Source: Stenomitos frigidus_A | GTDB taxonomy: Bacteria > Cyanobacteriota > Cyanobacteriia > Leptolyngbyales > Leptolyngbyaceae | Direction of reading: 5' to 3' | NCBI RefSeq assembly: GCF_963877135.1 | Contig: NZ_CAWNSW010000160.1 | Location: 1-64,000 of the forward strand | Length of the DNA: 64,000 bases | Shown: positions 16,998 through 27,900 of the stretch, piece after piece | Position numbering within the stretch: the first letter of the stretch is position 1 | Layout of the letters: each line of letters starts with the position of its first letter | Notes under the pieces: generated by a model | What the model was told of the DNA's origin: nothing | What the model saw: the letters and a program-made list of their open reading frames with translations, nothing else | Database searches by the model: none | Position numbers and translations under genes: made by a program

Positions 16998-17729
16998 TTG
17001 GAAAATCACAAAGAAAAGATATTAGTAGTTGATGACGAAGCAAGCATTCGCCGCATCTTAGAAACGCGCCTCTCAATGATTGGCTACGACGTGGTGACAG
17101 CCGCTGATGGTGAAGAAGCGCTCGACACCTTTCGTAATGCCGATCCTGACCTTGTGGTGCTGGATGTCATGATGCCCAAGCTCGATGGTTATGGGGTTTG
17201 CCAGGAGCTACGGAAAGAATCGGATGTGCCCATCATCATGTTAACGGCCCTGGGCGACGTTGCCGATCGCATCACCGGGTTAGAGCTGGGTGCCGATGAT
17301 TACGTCGTCAAACCCTTTTCGCCTAAAGAACTGGAAGCGCGCATTCGTTCGGTCCTCCGACGCGTCGAGAAAACAGGCACTACAGGCATTCCCAGCTCTG
17401 GTGTCATCCACATCAACAGCATTCGCATCGACACCAACAAGCGCCAGGTTTACAAAGGCGATGAGCGCATCCGTTTAACAGGGATGGAGTTTAGCTTACT
17501 GGAACTGCTGGTCAGCCGCTCTGGAGAAGCCTTCTCACGCTCAGAAATTCTGCAAGAAGTCTGGGGCTACACGCCTGAATGTCACGTTGATACACGCGTT
17601 GTGGATGTGCATATTTCTCGCCTCCGCGCCAAACTCGAAGATGACCCCAGCAATCCCGAACTCATACTGACGGCTCGTGGCACGGGCTACCTCTTCCAGC
17701 GCATTCTTGAACCCGGCGAGACCGAATAA
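16998..17729 (+). CDS. rpaB: OmpR-family response regulator RpaB
   Basis: Essential cyanobacterial regulator of light-stress and photosystem genes; it is known to bind HLR1 sites and to work with the NblS (Hik33) kinase. The receiver domain has the acidic pair Asp12-Asp13, phospho-acceptor Asp56 in VVLDVMMP, Thr in MLTAL and Lys in VVKPFSP. The winged-helix domain covers 140-240 (GMEFSLLELLVSRSG, TRVVDVHISRLRAKLE, TARGTGYLF). The N terminus MENHKEKILVVDDEASIRRI is the near-invariant RpaB start and supports a TTG initiation codon, preceded by AAGGAG at 16983-16988. The next gene, a cysteine desulfurase, follows 73 bp later. Confidence 0.93.
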   Translation: MENHKEKILVVDDEASIRRILETRLSMIGYDVVTAADGEEALDTFRNADPDLVVLDVMMPKLDGYGVCQELRKESDVPIIMLTALGDVADRITGLELGADDYVVKPFSPKELEARIRSVLRRVEKTGTTGIPSSGVIHINSIRIDTNKRQVYKGDERIRLTGMEFSLLELLVSRSGEAFSRSEILQEVWGYTPECHVDTRVVDVHISRLRAKLEDDPSNPELILTARGTGYLFQRILEPGETE

Positions 17730-17802
17730 GACCAGACGAGCGATAGGCTTGTATGCCTGGGCTTGTATGCTGGAGGAAGGAACGTCTAATGCTGGGGTGC
17801 CC

Positions 17803-18999
17803 ATGCAAATTTATTTGGACTACAGCGCCACCACGCCCACGCGACCGGAAGCGATCGCGGCAATGCAAGCTGCTTTGATCGATGAATGGGGAAATCCCTC
17901 TAGCCTCCATGCGTGGGGACAGCGCGCTGCGATCGTGGTGGAACGTGCCAGGGTGCAGGTTGCACGATTGCTAAATGCGCCTGCTGAAGCGATCGTTTTT
18001 ACCGCTGGTGGCACCGAAGCAGACAACTTGGCTGTGATGGGAGTGGTGCGTCAATATGCCACACCACAGCATGTAATTATTTCCAGTGTGGAGCATTCGG
18101 CAATCGCTGAGCCTGTATGCTGGCTAGAGCAATTGGGTTGGGACGTGACCCGCTTGCCTGTAGATACTCAGGGACGGGTCAATCCCCTGGATCTCCGGGC
18201 AGCGCTGCAAGCCAACACAGTTCTGGTGTCGATCATCTACGGTCAGAGCGAGGTCGGCACGTTACAGCCCATTCAAGCACTGGGGACGATCGCCCGTGCT
18301 CACGGTGCCCTGTTTCATACCGATGCCGTGCAGGTTGTTGGTCGGCTCCCCGTCGATGTGCAGCAATTACCCGTCGATCTACTGTCGTTGTCCAGCCATA
18401 AGCTTTACGGACCGCAGGGTGCAGGGGCGCTGTACGTGCGACCGGGTGTCACACTGTTGCCGCTCGTCGGTGGAGGCGGTCAAGAAGCCAAGCTGAGATC
18501 GGGAACGCAGGCTGTACCGGCGATCGCGGGTTTTGGGGTTGCAGCTGAATTAGCGGCGCAGGAAATGACGATCGAAACACCCCGCTTGATACGCTTGCGA
18601 AACCAACTGTTTGAGCAATTAGCCGATGTGCCTGGATTGCTGCCAACGGGTATCAGTGGCGCAACGTTGAAAGAGACACTATGGCATCGCCTACCGCACC
18701 ACACCAGTTTTTATCTCCAAAAGGCAGACGGCGAGACACTCAACGGTAAAACGCTGGTGCGCCAAATGAATCTCGCTGGCATTGGCATCAGCGCTGGGTC
18801 TGCCTGCCATAGCGGCAAGCTGTCTCCCAGCCCGATCTTGCAGGCAATGGGTTACAGCGATCGCGCGGCCAAAGCGGGCATCCGCCTGACGCTGGGGAAA
18901 CAGACAACTGAAGCTGATATCGATTGGACAGTAATGGTACTCAAGCAAGTGCTATCTCGACTCACACCAGAACTCTCTCTCTCCAGACTGTCTTACTGA
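17803..18999 (+). CDS. cysteine desulfurase, NifS/IscS family
   Basis: PLP enzyme that takes sulfur from cysteine for Fe-S clusters and thiolated cofactors. The 398-residue protein shows TAGGTEADN (67-75), VEHSA (96-100), the pyrophosphate region SIIYGQSEVGTLQPI, DAVQ (174-177), PLP lysine Lys200 in SLSSHKLYGPQGAG and the sulfur-carrying Cys in GSACHSG. The usual ANNE motif reads YGQSE and SACSSG reads SACHSG. The length and the long active-site loop place it in group I. An ATG at 17767 would add twelve residues, but MQIYLDYSATTP is the normal beginning. Located 73 bp after rpaB, possibly in the same transcript. Confidence 0.9.
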   Translation: MQIYLDYSATTPTRPEAIAAMQAALIDEWGNPSSLHAWGQRAAIVVERARVQVARLLNAPAEAIVFTAGGTEADNLAVMGVVRQYATPQHVIISSVEHSAIAEPVCWLEQLGWDVTRLPVDTQGRVNPLDLRAALQANTVLVSIIYGQSEVGTLQPIQALGTIARAHGALFHTDAVQVVGRLPVDVQQLPVDLLSLSSHKLYGPQGAGALYVRPGVTLLPLVGGGGQEAKLRSGTQAVPAIAGFGVAAELAAQEMTIETPRLIRLRNQLFEQLADVPGLLPTGISGATLKETLWHRLPHHTSFYLQKADGETLNGKTLVRQMNLAGIGISAGSACHSGKLSPSPILQAMGYSDRAAKAGIRLTLGKQTTEADIDWTVMVLKQVLSRLTPELSLSRLSY

Positions 19000-19139
19000 T
19001 GATTACGATCGCGTATGGGTTCTCTAACGGTCGAGCAGGAATCTTTTTCGATTGTCTCAGAAAAATTCAGCGATCGCGGTTTCCAAGCTTTCTTTGCTTG
19101 GAGCGCTCCTTGATCAGTTCAGCCCCCAGGAAAGACCGG

Positions 19140-19865
19140 TTATCTTTTTTGAACAAGCAAGGCTTCATGAGAAAACTGTAAAAAGCGAGCAGGCAGACTG
19201 AGTATTGTTGACCGAAACTGTTTTATATCTCCTGATCTAAACACTTGACTTACTTTTCTAAATTGCTTGTCAAGTGGAATAAAATCCATGTGCTTAACAG
19301 GGTAGTACCATACTCGATCAAACTTGGAAAAGAGTTGCAAGGGTCGAACAGGGCCAATACCTGCAAACCAATTGATCAGCCTCAAATCGAAATAGAATAC
19401 ATAGCCTCCTGGAGGAAGAGCCTGGTAAATCTGCTCAACTATATGTCTGCGGCATTCCTCACCTTTAATGGATGAAAAGACAGTTGTTACCGAGATCCAA
19501 TTGAAACTGTGAGACGGGAATGGAATCGTTTCGCCATCATAGGCTAAATAGGAAATTCCGGGGTTCAACTTTTTTGCAAGCTCAATTGTACCTGGCCGTA
19601 GATCTAGACCCGTAAGCTGTCTTGGGGAAAGCCCTAAATCAATATACATCCGAGTACTTCGACCATTTCCACAGCCAAGATCTAAGACTTTGAGATCGCG
19701 AAGTGAAATCTGGCTCATCTCCAATGCCTGGGTCAGCGCATAAAAGACAGCAAGACGATAGGCTAGCTCATACTCATTTCCGAGAGGATTCCAACTATCG
19801 GTTTCTCCAGGTTCCAACGTTTCGTAATCAGTAACAATTTGAGATGTGTAGGCATTTTTAGGCAT
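19140..19865 (-). CDS. class I SAM-dependent methyltransferase
   Basis: A 241-residue protein with the Rossmann methyltransferase core: motif I VLDLGCGNGRST (about 79-90), acidic motif II LTGLDLRPGTIELAKKLN, a post-motif YDGETIPFPSHSFNWISV and PPGGYVFYFDLR. The pattern resembles UbiE/small-molecule methyltransferases. The substrate is unknown; the C terminus with FSKFDRVWYYPVKHMDFIPL may form a substrate lid. Surrounding spacers are AT-rich and the gene contains no GCGATCGC, so it may be of more recent origin than its neighbours. It lies upstream of a glycosyltransferase gene on the same strand, 442 bp away, which does not make a clear operon. Confidence 0.85.
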   Translation of the reverse strand: MPKNAYTSQIVTDYETLEPGETDSWNPLGNEYELAYRLAVFYALTQALEMSQISLRDLKVLDLGCGNGRSTRMYIDLGLSPRQLTGLDLRPGTIELAKKLNPGISYLAYDGETIPFPSHSFNWISVTTVFSSIKGEECRRHIVEQIYQALPPGGYVFYFDLRLINWFAGIGPVRPLQLFSKFDRVWYYPVKHMDFIPLDKQFRKVSQVFRSGDIKQFRSTILSLPARFLQFSHEALLVQKR

Positions 19866-20307
19866 AAAAGCTCACGATATTCAGCAATACTATTCAGCGA
19901 CCGGTGCCGAAAATTTAAACTGTACGTCTCAACCGATTACGCTCTCATCTGTCACTTTTACAAAGCTTTGCAGGCCAAAGAGTTTCTCTTAAATGATCCT
20001 TTACTAAAGCAAAACTTTCACTAAAGCCTGATTCATGAGCGCAACAATAGAAGCTCTCTAAGCTTTCATAGCAGGTCATCGTTAGCCACCAGCTAACTAC
20101 CCGTATGATAGCGACCAAGTTGTAAAAATGCTTGTTTTCGTCGACACATTGCAAAGCAGACAATGCACTTTCTACAGCACATCACCTTAAGGTAATCCGT
20201 TCCCCGACTAACACGCATGGCAGCGCAAACTGTTGCGACCGCTTCAGTTCAACCATAGTCCGTTGCCTTCTCGTCAGTAGCGAAGATCAACGTCCTGAGT
20301 ACTTGCG
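19866..20307. other. intergenic region, no gene recognised
   Basis: AT-rich spacer between the methyltransferase start and the glycosyltransferase stop. Short open frames exist on both strands but none has a start with a ribosome-binding site or a recognisable product. A loose direct repeat CTTTACTAAAGC/CTTTCACTAAAGC lies near 20005. Confidence 0.5.
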
Positions 20308-21579
20308 TTATTTCACCTGAGTAATGCGCCAACTCAGCTTCAAGTTAATCCAGAAGTTCCAGAGTGTAACCATGACGATCGCCAGAAAATTCGACAGGTA
20401 AGGATTGAAATGCAGCGCATTAAAGAACAGATTTAGGATCAGAATTTTAAGAATCAGCCCCATTAAGCAAATCAGGTTGAACTTAGCAAAACGCTTAATA
20501 ACCTGATGCCGCTTTTGCTGTTGTTGCGCCAGATCGCCAAACGTCCAGCGATCGTTCCAGACAAAATTATTGATAATCGCCAGTTCCGCAGCCACGATCG
20601 CGCTGCGGGTCAGCCCAAACCCCAACGTGCTATGTAGTAAATACAGTAGCCCCATATCCACAACCAGTCCGCTCAAGCCCACAAAAGCAAACCGAGCAAA
20701 CCGGATGAACGGAAAGTTTAGCTTCTGGCTCACGCGCCCCAGTCGTCCCAACGACACGCGCAAACGTAGTAGATGATAGATGTAGTCACGGTACTGCTTC
20801 CAGGTAACTTTGCTTTCCCCAGCTTCGCGCTCCTGGAACACATAGCCCACTTCCGCAATCTGCTCAATCTCGCCACGTCCAAGCACTTCCAGCAAAATTT
20901 TGTAGCCCAGCGGATGGAGCGATCGTCCCGCAATGGCACTGCGGCGCACCAGAAAGTAGCCGCTCATAGGATCAGACACACGACTCACGACATCGGGCAG
21001 CAACACCAGCCCCAGCAGTTGAGCACCCCGCGACAAAAACCGTCGCATCGCGCTCCAGGTACTAACACCACCGCCATCCGCATTGCGACTGGCCACCGCT
21101 AACGCGGCACCCTGCGTGATCGCAGCGAGAAGCTGCTGCAGCACTTCCGGTGGATGCTGCAAATCGCCATCAATGACCCCTAAAACCTCACCCCGCGAGA
21201 CCTGCCAGCCACGAATCACTGCCGTCGAAAGCCCTCGCTCCGCCTGGCGACGCATCACGCGCAAAAAGGGATAGCGAGACATTAGCGCCTGTGCTATCCG
21301 CCAGGTACCATCCGGGCTATCATCATCAACCACAATAATTTCGTAATCGTGGGGCAGCACAGCATCCAACTGCTGACTCAATAGCGCCACAATCCGCTCA
21401 ATGTTATGACTCTCGTTGTAGGTCGGTACTACCAAAGAGAAGCGTACTGCACCGATCGCGACTGCTTGACCCTCCGCTATACCGTCAAACGGCTGTGCCG
21501 ACAGCGATCGCCGTGGCACCTGCAATAGCCCTGAAAGTTCAGGCAGAAGCTGATTGTAGCCAGTTGTCACCATAGACAT
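20308..21579 (-). CDS. GT2 glycosyltransferase fused to GtrA-like membrane domain
   Basis: A 423-residue polyprenyl-phosphate glycosyltransferase of the dolichol-phosphate mannose synthase type. Residues 45-275 form the GT-A fold: FSLVVPTYNESHNIE, the DxD region IIVVDDDSPDGTW, GEVLGVIDGDLQHPPEVL and the SDPMSGYFLVRRSAI motif. Residues 290-420 are a GtrA-like domain with four predicted membrane helices (FAFVGLSGLVVDMGLLYLLH, AELAIINNFVWNDRWTF, LMGLILKILILNLFF and FLAIVMVTLWNFWINL). Such fusions load a sugar onto undecaprenyl phosphate and help its translocation for surface glycans. The ATG at 21579 or 21573 would serve equally. No other polysaccharide genes are adjacent. Confidence 0.88.
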   Translation of the reverse strand: MSMVTTGYNQLLPELSGLLQVPRRSLSAQPFDGIAEGQAVAIGAVRFSLVVPTYNESHNIERIVALLSQQLDAVLPHDYEIIVVDDDSPDGTWRIAQALMSRYPFLRVMRRQAERGLSTAVIRGWQVSRGEVLGVIDGDLQHPPEVLQQLLAAITQGAALAVASRNADGGGVSTWSAMRRFLSRGAQLLGLVLLPDVVSRVSDPMSGYFLVRRSAIAGRSLHPLGYKILLEVLGRGEIEQIAEVGYVFQEREAGESKVTWKQYRDYIYHLLRLRVSLGRLGRVSQKLNFPFIRFARFAFVGLSGLVVDMGLLYLLHSTLGFGLTRSAIVAAELAIINNFVWNDRWTFGDLAQQQQKRHQVIKRFAKFNLICLMGLILKILILNLFFNALHFNPYLSNFLAIVMVTLWNFWINLKLSWRITQVK

Positions 21580-22026
21580 TTTGAGTTGATTAGTTTGGAT
21601 ATCAGCACAGAAGCAGCAGTGTTATGAGCTGCTAGTCATTGACGAGCCGAATACGGAACAGCCGCAGGTGACGATTGCTGAACCATTAATCTTGCTTATA
21701 AAACAAAATCACTGCCCTTCTTGCCTCTCACCAGGTTTACACAGAGCGGTCATTGTGTAAATCTTCTGTAAAGTGAGCACTGTCCTCCTTAGACGCAAGA
21801 GGCCCAGGAATGTGCCCCATGTCGATCGCGCGACTGAATCATCATTGAGAAGAGTCGTCAGCTTTCAGCTATGAACGCCAGCTTAGCGACTGACCGTTAA
21901 GTCCCTCCTACCGATATAGCTGCTGTCCAGAAGCACTTTCAGCACTGAATCTTAGCCTCCAAAAACGTTTGGCGCATGTGCTAGCGTTGGCGTATTAACT
22001 AGGCTTACCCTCGCCAACCCGTAGCA
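21580..22026. other. divergent intergenic region, no gene recognised
   Basis: 447 bp between the divergent glycosyltransferase and MuiA-like genes. It contains a CAGCTTTCAGCTATG phrase related to the cyanobacterial CAGC-type repeats near 21858, but no ORF, tRNA or strong hairpin that I could identify. Confidence 0.45.
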
Positions 22027-23682
22027 ATGGACACACTCGCAACACCCAATGCAGCCGTCATTCCGTTAGAAACTCGCATCACAGCCGTTACTGTTTACAC
22101 CCACCAGGCACTCGTCACGCGGCGCGGCAGACTGACCCTAACAGGCCAAGAGCAAACGCTAATGCTTGACGCATTGCCTTTGACCCTGCAACCAGAATCA
22201 GTGCGAGCGGCGGGTACCGGTACGGTTGCAGTTAGGCTGTTAGGCGTACAGACAGAACGCCAGTTTGCCACAGAACCAGTCGCCGATCGGGTCGCCCAGC
22301 TCACGGCACAAATTGAACAGTTGGTGGACGAACAACGCTCTGTGCAGGACAAACTCGCAGCCGCAAACCTACAGCGAAACTTTATTCAAACCCTGAGTGA
22401 AAAAGCCGCCGATCGCTTTTCCCGCAGTCTCGCCCAACAACAGGTAAGCCTCGCTGAAACGCGTAACTTGCTGAACTTTCTGGGACAGCGCTATGGCGAT
22501 GCATCGGACGCAATCGCTCAGCACGATCGTGAACACACTCAACTGCAAAAACAGATTCAAGCGCTGTACCAGCAACTGCAACAAATTCAAACGCCACGCC
22601 CACAGGAAAGCTACCGGCTGGCGGTAAACATTGCGCCCTCAGGAGCGGGAGAGTTTGAACTGGAGGTATCCTACGTATGCGATCGCGCTAGTTGGCAACC
22701 GCTCTACGATGTGCGCGTCAACAGCACTGATCATCGTGTTCACCTGACCTACCTTGCAGACGTAAAGCAAACCACTGGTGAAGACTGGAGCGCCATTGCC
22801 CTGACGCTCTCAACCGCTAAACCTGGGCTCGGAACCCTGCCGCCCAAACTATCGCCCTGGTATGTGGATGTGTTTAGCCCTTTACCAACACCAGCGCCCA
22901 TGATGTCCCGCCAACGTGCCGTTGCTTCAGCCGCACCAGGCAGTAATGATGAGGATCACTATAAGCTGCTTGCAGATACGGCCATGAATGAAACGGCTTT
23001 TGGCTCCGCTGCAATGCAGGAATTGCTGGTTGCGGAAGCACCCGCTGCGCAAATCACAAACGAAGGTGGCATTGTCACTTTTTCGATCGATGGCAACAAC
23101 AACATTCCTACTGACGGTACATTTCATAAGATCACGATCTTCAGCGATGATTACCCGTCACGTCTGGAATACGTCGCCATACCCAAGCTTGTGAGTTTTG
23201 CGTATCTGCAAGCCGTTGTCACTAATCCACCGGACGGTGCAACGCTGTTACCGGGTCAGGCAAATATCTTCCGCGACAACCGTTTTGTCGGCACCACATT
23301 GCTAGAAAATATTGCTCCTGGTCAGGAGTTTAAGCTCAACCTGGGCATTGACGAAGGGCTGAGAATTACCCGCGATCTGATTGAACGCAAAGTTGATAAG
23401 CAACTCATTGGCAGTCAGCGGCGCATTACCTACGCCTATCGCCTCAGCGTGATCAATCTACGCGATCAAGAAGCATCACTCGTCCTGACCGAACAGCTTC
23501 CGGTGAGCCGCAATGAGCAAATCAAAGTCCGCCTGAACCGCACAAGCCCACAAATTCAGGTTGGCGAAATGGGACTTTTGGCATGGTCACTGCAGCTACA
23601 ACCCAAAGGGCAGCAGGAAATTTCCTATCAGTTCACGGTGGAACACGCACCTGCGCTGACCGTTGTCGGTTTGGACGTATAG
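22027..23682 (+). CDS. MuiA-like protein (DUF4140/DUF4139)
   Basis: A 551-residue protein of the mucoidy-inhibitor A family. Residues 10-100 match the N-terminal DUF4140 region (ITAVTVYTHQALVTRRGRLT, LPLTLQPESVRAAGTG). Residues 95-195 form a long coiled coil (TAQIEQLVDEQRSVQDKLAA). Residues 205-550 are the DUF4139 beta domain (YVCDRASWQPLYDVRVN, LTLSTAKP, IFSDDYPSRLEYVAIPK, NPPDGATLLPGQANIF and LAWSLQLQPKGQQEISYQFT). No signal peptide or membrane segment is visible. Family function is poorly defined; the name comes from an effect on bacterial capsule formation. Proximity to a glycosyltransferase is suggestive but the genes are divergent. Confidence 0.85.
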   Translation: MDTLATPNAAVIPLETRITAVTVYTHQALVTRRGRLTLTGQEQTLMLDALPLTLQPESVRAAGTGTVAVRLLGVQTERQFATEPVADRVAQLTAQIEQLVDEQRSVQDKLAAANLQRNFIQTLSEKAADRFSRSLAQQQVSLAETRNLLNFLGQRYGDASDAIAQHDREHTQLQKQIQALYQQLQQIQTPRPQESYRLAVNIAPSGAGEFELEVSYVCDRASWQPLYDVRVNSTDHRVHLTYLADVKQTTGEDWSAIALTLSTAKPGLGTLPPKLSPWYVDVFSPLPTPAPMMSRQRAVASAAPGSNDEDHYKLLADTAMNETAFGSAAMQELLVAEAPAAQITNEGGIVTFSIDGNNNIPTDGTFHKITIFSDDYPSRLEYVAIPKLVSFAYLQAVVTNPPDGATLLPGQANIFRDNRFVGTTLLENIAPGQEFKLNLGIDEGLRITRDLIERKVDKQLIGSQRRITYAYRLSVINLRDQEASLVLTEQLPVSRNEQIKVRLNRTSPQIQVGEMGLLAWSLQLQPKGQQEISYQFTVEHAPALTVVGLDV

Positions 23683-23959
23683 CTATCAGTGGTCAGCGAT
23701 CAGCTTTCAGTCCCATCTGCTCGCTTCATTTAAAACGGCTATATCTAGCGGTGTGCTCTAAACGCGATCGAGCCTCAACATGAAGTTCATCTGGCTTGGG
23801 GGCTGGTTTTGCGCTCGTTCCTGTAAAATAGCGTCAACATTCGTTGGCTCCACATTTGTCTGGTGTCAGTGAATGCAAAGAGCAACTACCAGAAGACATT
23901 CGACGATTAGATACTTGACTTATCAGACATTCGCTTATCAGATATTGGGCAACGAATCT

Positions 23960-24865
23960 ATGCAAGCACAGCGGCAATGGCACCTCAGTGGATTGATTGG
24001 GTTAATAATGCTCGGTAGTAATTTGCTGCTCTCACCAGCGATCGGTCTAGCACGGCCAGCCGTTCAGGTTGCTCAAGCGGCTCAAACCGCAGAAAGCGCT
24101 ATCAATCAAGGTATTCAGTACATTCAGCAAGGGAAGTTGAGTGATGCGATCGATGCTTTTCGTCGCGCTACTCAGCTCGATCCCCGCATGTCTGCCGCTC
24201 ATTACAACCTGGGGCTCGCACTGCGCCAGCAGGGACAGCTACAGCCTGCAGCCAATGCTTTTTATCAAGCGACGCAGACCGACCCCACCTTTGCCCTTGC
24301 CTATGCCAATTTGGGTGCCGCACTGCTAGAAGGAAACAACCTGCCTCAAGCCAGAGATTATTTGCAGCGTGCCGTCGAACTCAATCCCAAGCTAGGGTTG
24401 GCTCACTATAACTTAGGGCTCGTGTTAGAACGTCAGGGGAGTTTTGATCAGGCAATCAGTACCTACAGAACGGCGATCGGGCTTAGTCCCACAGCACCTG
24501 AACCGGCTTATCACTTAGGGTTGGTCTACAACCAACAGCGCAAGCCCAAGGAAGCCCGCGCGGCCTTCGAGCAAGCCATCAAAATCGATCCTAATTACGC
24601 CGAAGCTCACTACAATCTTGGGTCGCTACTCTTTACCCAGGGTGATTTGAACGGAGCCTTGAATGCCTTTCGGCGATCGGCACAAGCCAACTCCAACTAC
24701 GCCAACGCCTACTACGCGGCTGGCCTGGTCTTTATGCGTCAAAACAAATTTGACGACGCGCAGAAGGTCTTGACCTACGCCAAAGATTTATATGCAAAAC
24801 AGGGCAATAGCCCCTGGGCAACGAAAGCTGAACAACAGTTGCAAAAAGCGAAAGCAGGACGGTAG
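23960..24865 (+). CDS. exported TPR-repeat protein
   Basis: A 301-residue protein starting with a signal peptide (hydrophobic LIGLIMLGSNLLLSPAIGL, cleavage near LARPA or VAQA). It then has about seven tandem tetratricopeptide repeats, for example AINQGIQYIQQGKLSDAIDA, AHYNLGLALRQQGQLQPAAN, AYANLGAALLEGNNLPQARD and AHYNLGSLLFTQGDLNGALN. TPR solenoids bind partner proteins; the signal peptide puts this one in the periplasm or thylakoid lumen, but no partner is indicated. The chosen ATG gives the signal peptide directly; an earlier in-frame start at 23873 would add 29 residues. A double TTTTGAG repeat lies just after the stop. Confidence 0.8.
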   Translation: MQAQRQWHLSGLIGLIMLGSNLLLSPAIGLARPAVQVAQAAQTAESAINQGIQYIQQGKLSDAIDAFRRATQLDPRMSAAHYNLGLALRQQGQLQPAANAFYQATQTDPTFALAYANLGAALLEGNNLPQARDYLQRAVELNPKLGLAHYNLGLVLERQGSFDQAISTYRTAIGLSPTAPEPAYHLGLVYNQQRKPKEARAAFEQAIKIDPNYAEAHYNLGSLLFTQGDLNGALNAFRRSAQANSNYANAYYAAGLVFMRQNKFDDAQKVLTYAKDLYAKQGNSPWATKAEQQLQKAKAGR

Positions 24866-24883
24866 GAGAGGGGAAGGAGTGAG

Positions 24884-24897
24884 TTTTGAGTTTTGAG
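24884..24897 (+). repeat. TTTTGAG heptamer tandem repeat, two units
   Basis: Two perfect TTTTGAG units between the TPR gene and the cyclase gene, the same heptamer as at 5583-5603 and in radA. Confidence 0.8.
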
Positions 24898-24953
24898 TTG
24901 GAAGCAGTGAACGTTGCCCAATCTCTAGACTCGTGCCATCGGCCTCCTGCCTT

Positions 24954-27900
24954 CTAGTGCCGAGCATGGGGACTTGGTTCTGGTGTTACCGCAAAGGTTA
25001 GAACCGTTTCATCCACACCTTTGAGCCGCAGTGGGCTGAATTTGGTGATTTCGTCTTGTTCTAAGTAGTCTGCGACCGCAGCAGAAACCAGGATGCAATC
25101 GGGTTCAGCGGCTTCTTGAATGCGGGAGGCGATGTTGACGCTGGGGCCGATCGCGGTGTAGTCCGATCGCTCTGCGCCGCCAAACATCCCAACCACAGCA
25201 GTGCCCTGGTGAATGCCACAGCGGAACTGTACCTGGCTGATACCTTGCTCTTGCCAACGTTTGTTGAGTAGGTGGAGCGAGCGCTGCATTTGTCGGGCAG
25301 CAGCGATCGCACGGCGCACTTGTTCGTTAGGCGTCATCTCTTCGGGTGAGCCAAACAGTGCCAAAATCGCATCGCCCATGAATTTATCAACCGTGCCGCC
25401 ATTGTCAAACACAGCGCGGGTCATTTCAGCGAGGTATTCGTTCAACAGTTCGGCGACGCGACGCGATCGCAGCGTGTTAGACAATTGTGTAAAGCCAATG
25501 ATGTCGCTAAACAACACGGTGACCATGCGCGGTTCAGGACGGAGATCAAGCACTAGTTCGCCCCGTGCGGCACGTTGTACCAGCGATGGCGGCAGAAAGC
25601 GCTTGAGAACAGATTCAGTCAAATAGGTATTCAGTTCGGCGACCCGCTGTTCGTTCGCTTTCAGTGCCAGCAGGTTACGGACTTCTGCCAGGAGTTCGCG
25701 ATCGCTAAACGGTTTCGACAGATACGCATCAGCTCCCCGCTCGACGCCCTCAATGCGCGTGTCCTCGTCAGCTTTCGCAGTCAGCAGAATAATGGGAATG
25801 CCCTTCAGATCGTCATCCTCACGAATCATCCGAATCATATCCAGACCCGACACCATCGGCATCATCAAATCGGTCACAATTAATTGCGGGCGATGCTTTT
25901 GTGCGCTCTGAAACCCTTCAGCCCCGTTGCGAGCCGTCCAAATCCGATAGCCCTGTTCGCGCAAAATGGTTGAAACGTAGGTACGCAAATCTGGGTTGTC
26001 ATCCACGATGAGGATGCGTGAAGCATCGGCTTTTGTGGGCGATCCAGCGAGCAATCCATCTTCTCCACTCTGATCTTCGTACAGCTCCATTTCGACATCG
26101 GCCAACTCCACGGAGGCACGGCTGGGCTGAGCTTCGCTTTGCACTTCGATCAGTTGCTGCGGCGGTAAATGCGTCATCCCTGTTTGCAGCCAAACCGTAA
26201 AGGTTGTGCCTGAGCCATAAACAGACTCGACTGAAATTTGCCCACCATGCAGATCAACCAGTTCCTTCACCAGTGCCAGTCCCAAGCCGCTACCTTCGTA
26301 GCTGCGGTTCGCTGATCCCTCTGCCTGTCGAAAGCGCTCAAACAAGTGCGGCATCTGGTCAGGGCGAATGCCAATGCCAGTGTCTGTCACTTTAAGTAAG
26401 CAGTGATCGCCAGCAGGCTGAAGCATCACGGTAATCGTGCCGCCTTCTGGCGTAAACTTCATCGCGTTTGACAAGAGGTTGTACAGTACCTTGTCAAATT
26501 TTTCTAGATCAAGATACACCTGTGGACAGGAAGTGAGGCGAGTCGTAAGCACGATGCCTTTTTTCTCGCAGTAAGGCCGGAAGGAATCTACCGTCTGACT
26601 GACAAATTCCACCAGGTCACACGGACGAAAACTAGGCTGCATGCGTCCAGCATCCAAGCGCTGGAGATCGAGGAGTTGGTTGACCAACCGCAGCAAACGA
26701 CGCGAGTTTCGTAGCGCCACGGTTGCCTGGTCGTGGGACAACCCTTGCTGTTGGGCGATCGCTGACTCCAACGGCCCAATCATCAGCGTCAACGGTGTGC
26801 GAAACTCGTGAGAAATATTTTGAAAGAACTCTGTTTTTTGTTGATCTAGCTCTAAGAGTTGCTCTGCTTGCTGACGGGTTTTCTGATACAGGCGAGACTG
26901 GTGCACCGCGATCGCTGCTTGCACCGCCACCGCTTGCGCCAGCTCAATCTCTGAAGGCTGCCAGCGACGCGATTGACGGTTCTGACGCAGAGAAATGCTG
27001 CCAATAATCTGACCATCCAGGATCAACGGCACCACCAGCAACGCCCGGGCTGGGTTGCGAAATGGCTGTTCAGAAACCGTCATCATCGGATCCTGCTCCA
27101 AGTCACTGATCACGACAGGCTGTTGCGTGAGCAGCAGCTGTTTAAGTACAGGATTGCCTTCGATCGGCACAGTGGATTGAGGCAGCAGACGTGGTGCCCC
27201 ATCGCCCTCTGGTGACGGCTGCTGCATCTTTGGCGGTAAGGCATCAGCGGCGCTCAGAGCATTCTGTTCATGGGGTGTAGAAGTTATTGCCCAACCGCTA
27301 TGAGCTGCATCGTGCAACCCAACCAACTGCACAAACTCATCTTCCCGCGTCCACAGCGACAAGGCACATCCATCGGCATGGAGGGCTTGCCCAAGCTGCT
27401 GTGTAATCGCCGCAAAAATTTCTTGGGGATCAAGGCTAGAACGAATGGCCGTGGTAATGGTGTTAATTAACGCTTCTCGTTTAGCCAGTGCACGCACCTG
27501 CTCATAAGTACGGGCTTGAAAAAGTGCCAGCGCGGCTTGGTCTGCCACTAACCGCAGGAGTTGCACTTCATCTTCCTGCCAGAAGCGCGGTTCGTCACAT
27601 TGATGGAGCGCCAGCATTGCCATCAACTCCTGCTGGCACACCAACGGCACAATCAAGCTAGAGTGTATCCCTGCAGCCGCATAGACTTGCTGTCGTTGTT
27701 GGAGTTCAGGCGCATCACCTTGCCAGCGATCGTGCGTTTCAACGTCCTGAATCACCTCAATCTCACGAGTCTCCCAAACAGTCCGTGCCAGCATTGTCTT
27801 TTGCTTGGCTAATTGAGAGGCGTCAGCTACTGCTGATTGTTCATTGACATAAACGAACCAATCGTCATCCATCAGCCCATCCTGCAAGGGACGCACGACG

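Noticed and set aside
19945..20163. 72-codon minus-strand frame in the spacer after the glycosyltransferase gene
   Set aside because: No start context, no family resemblance, and it lies in AT-rich DNA where open frames occur by chance.
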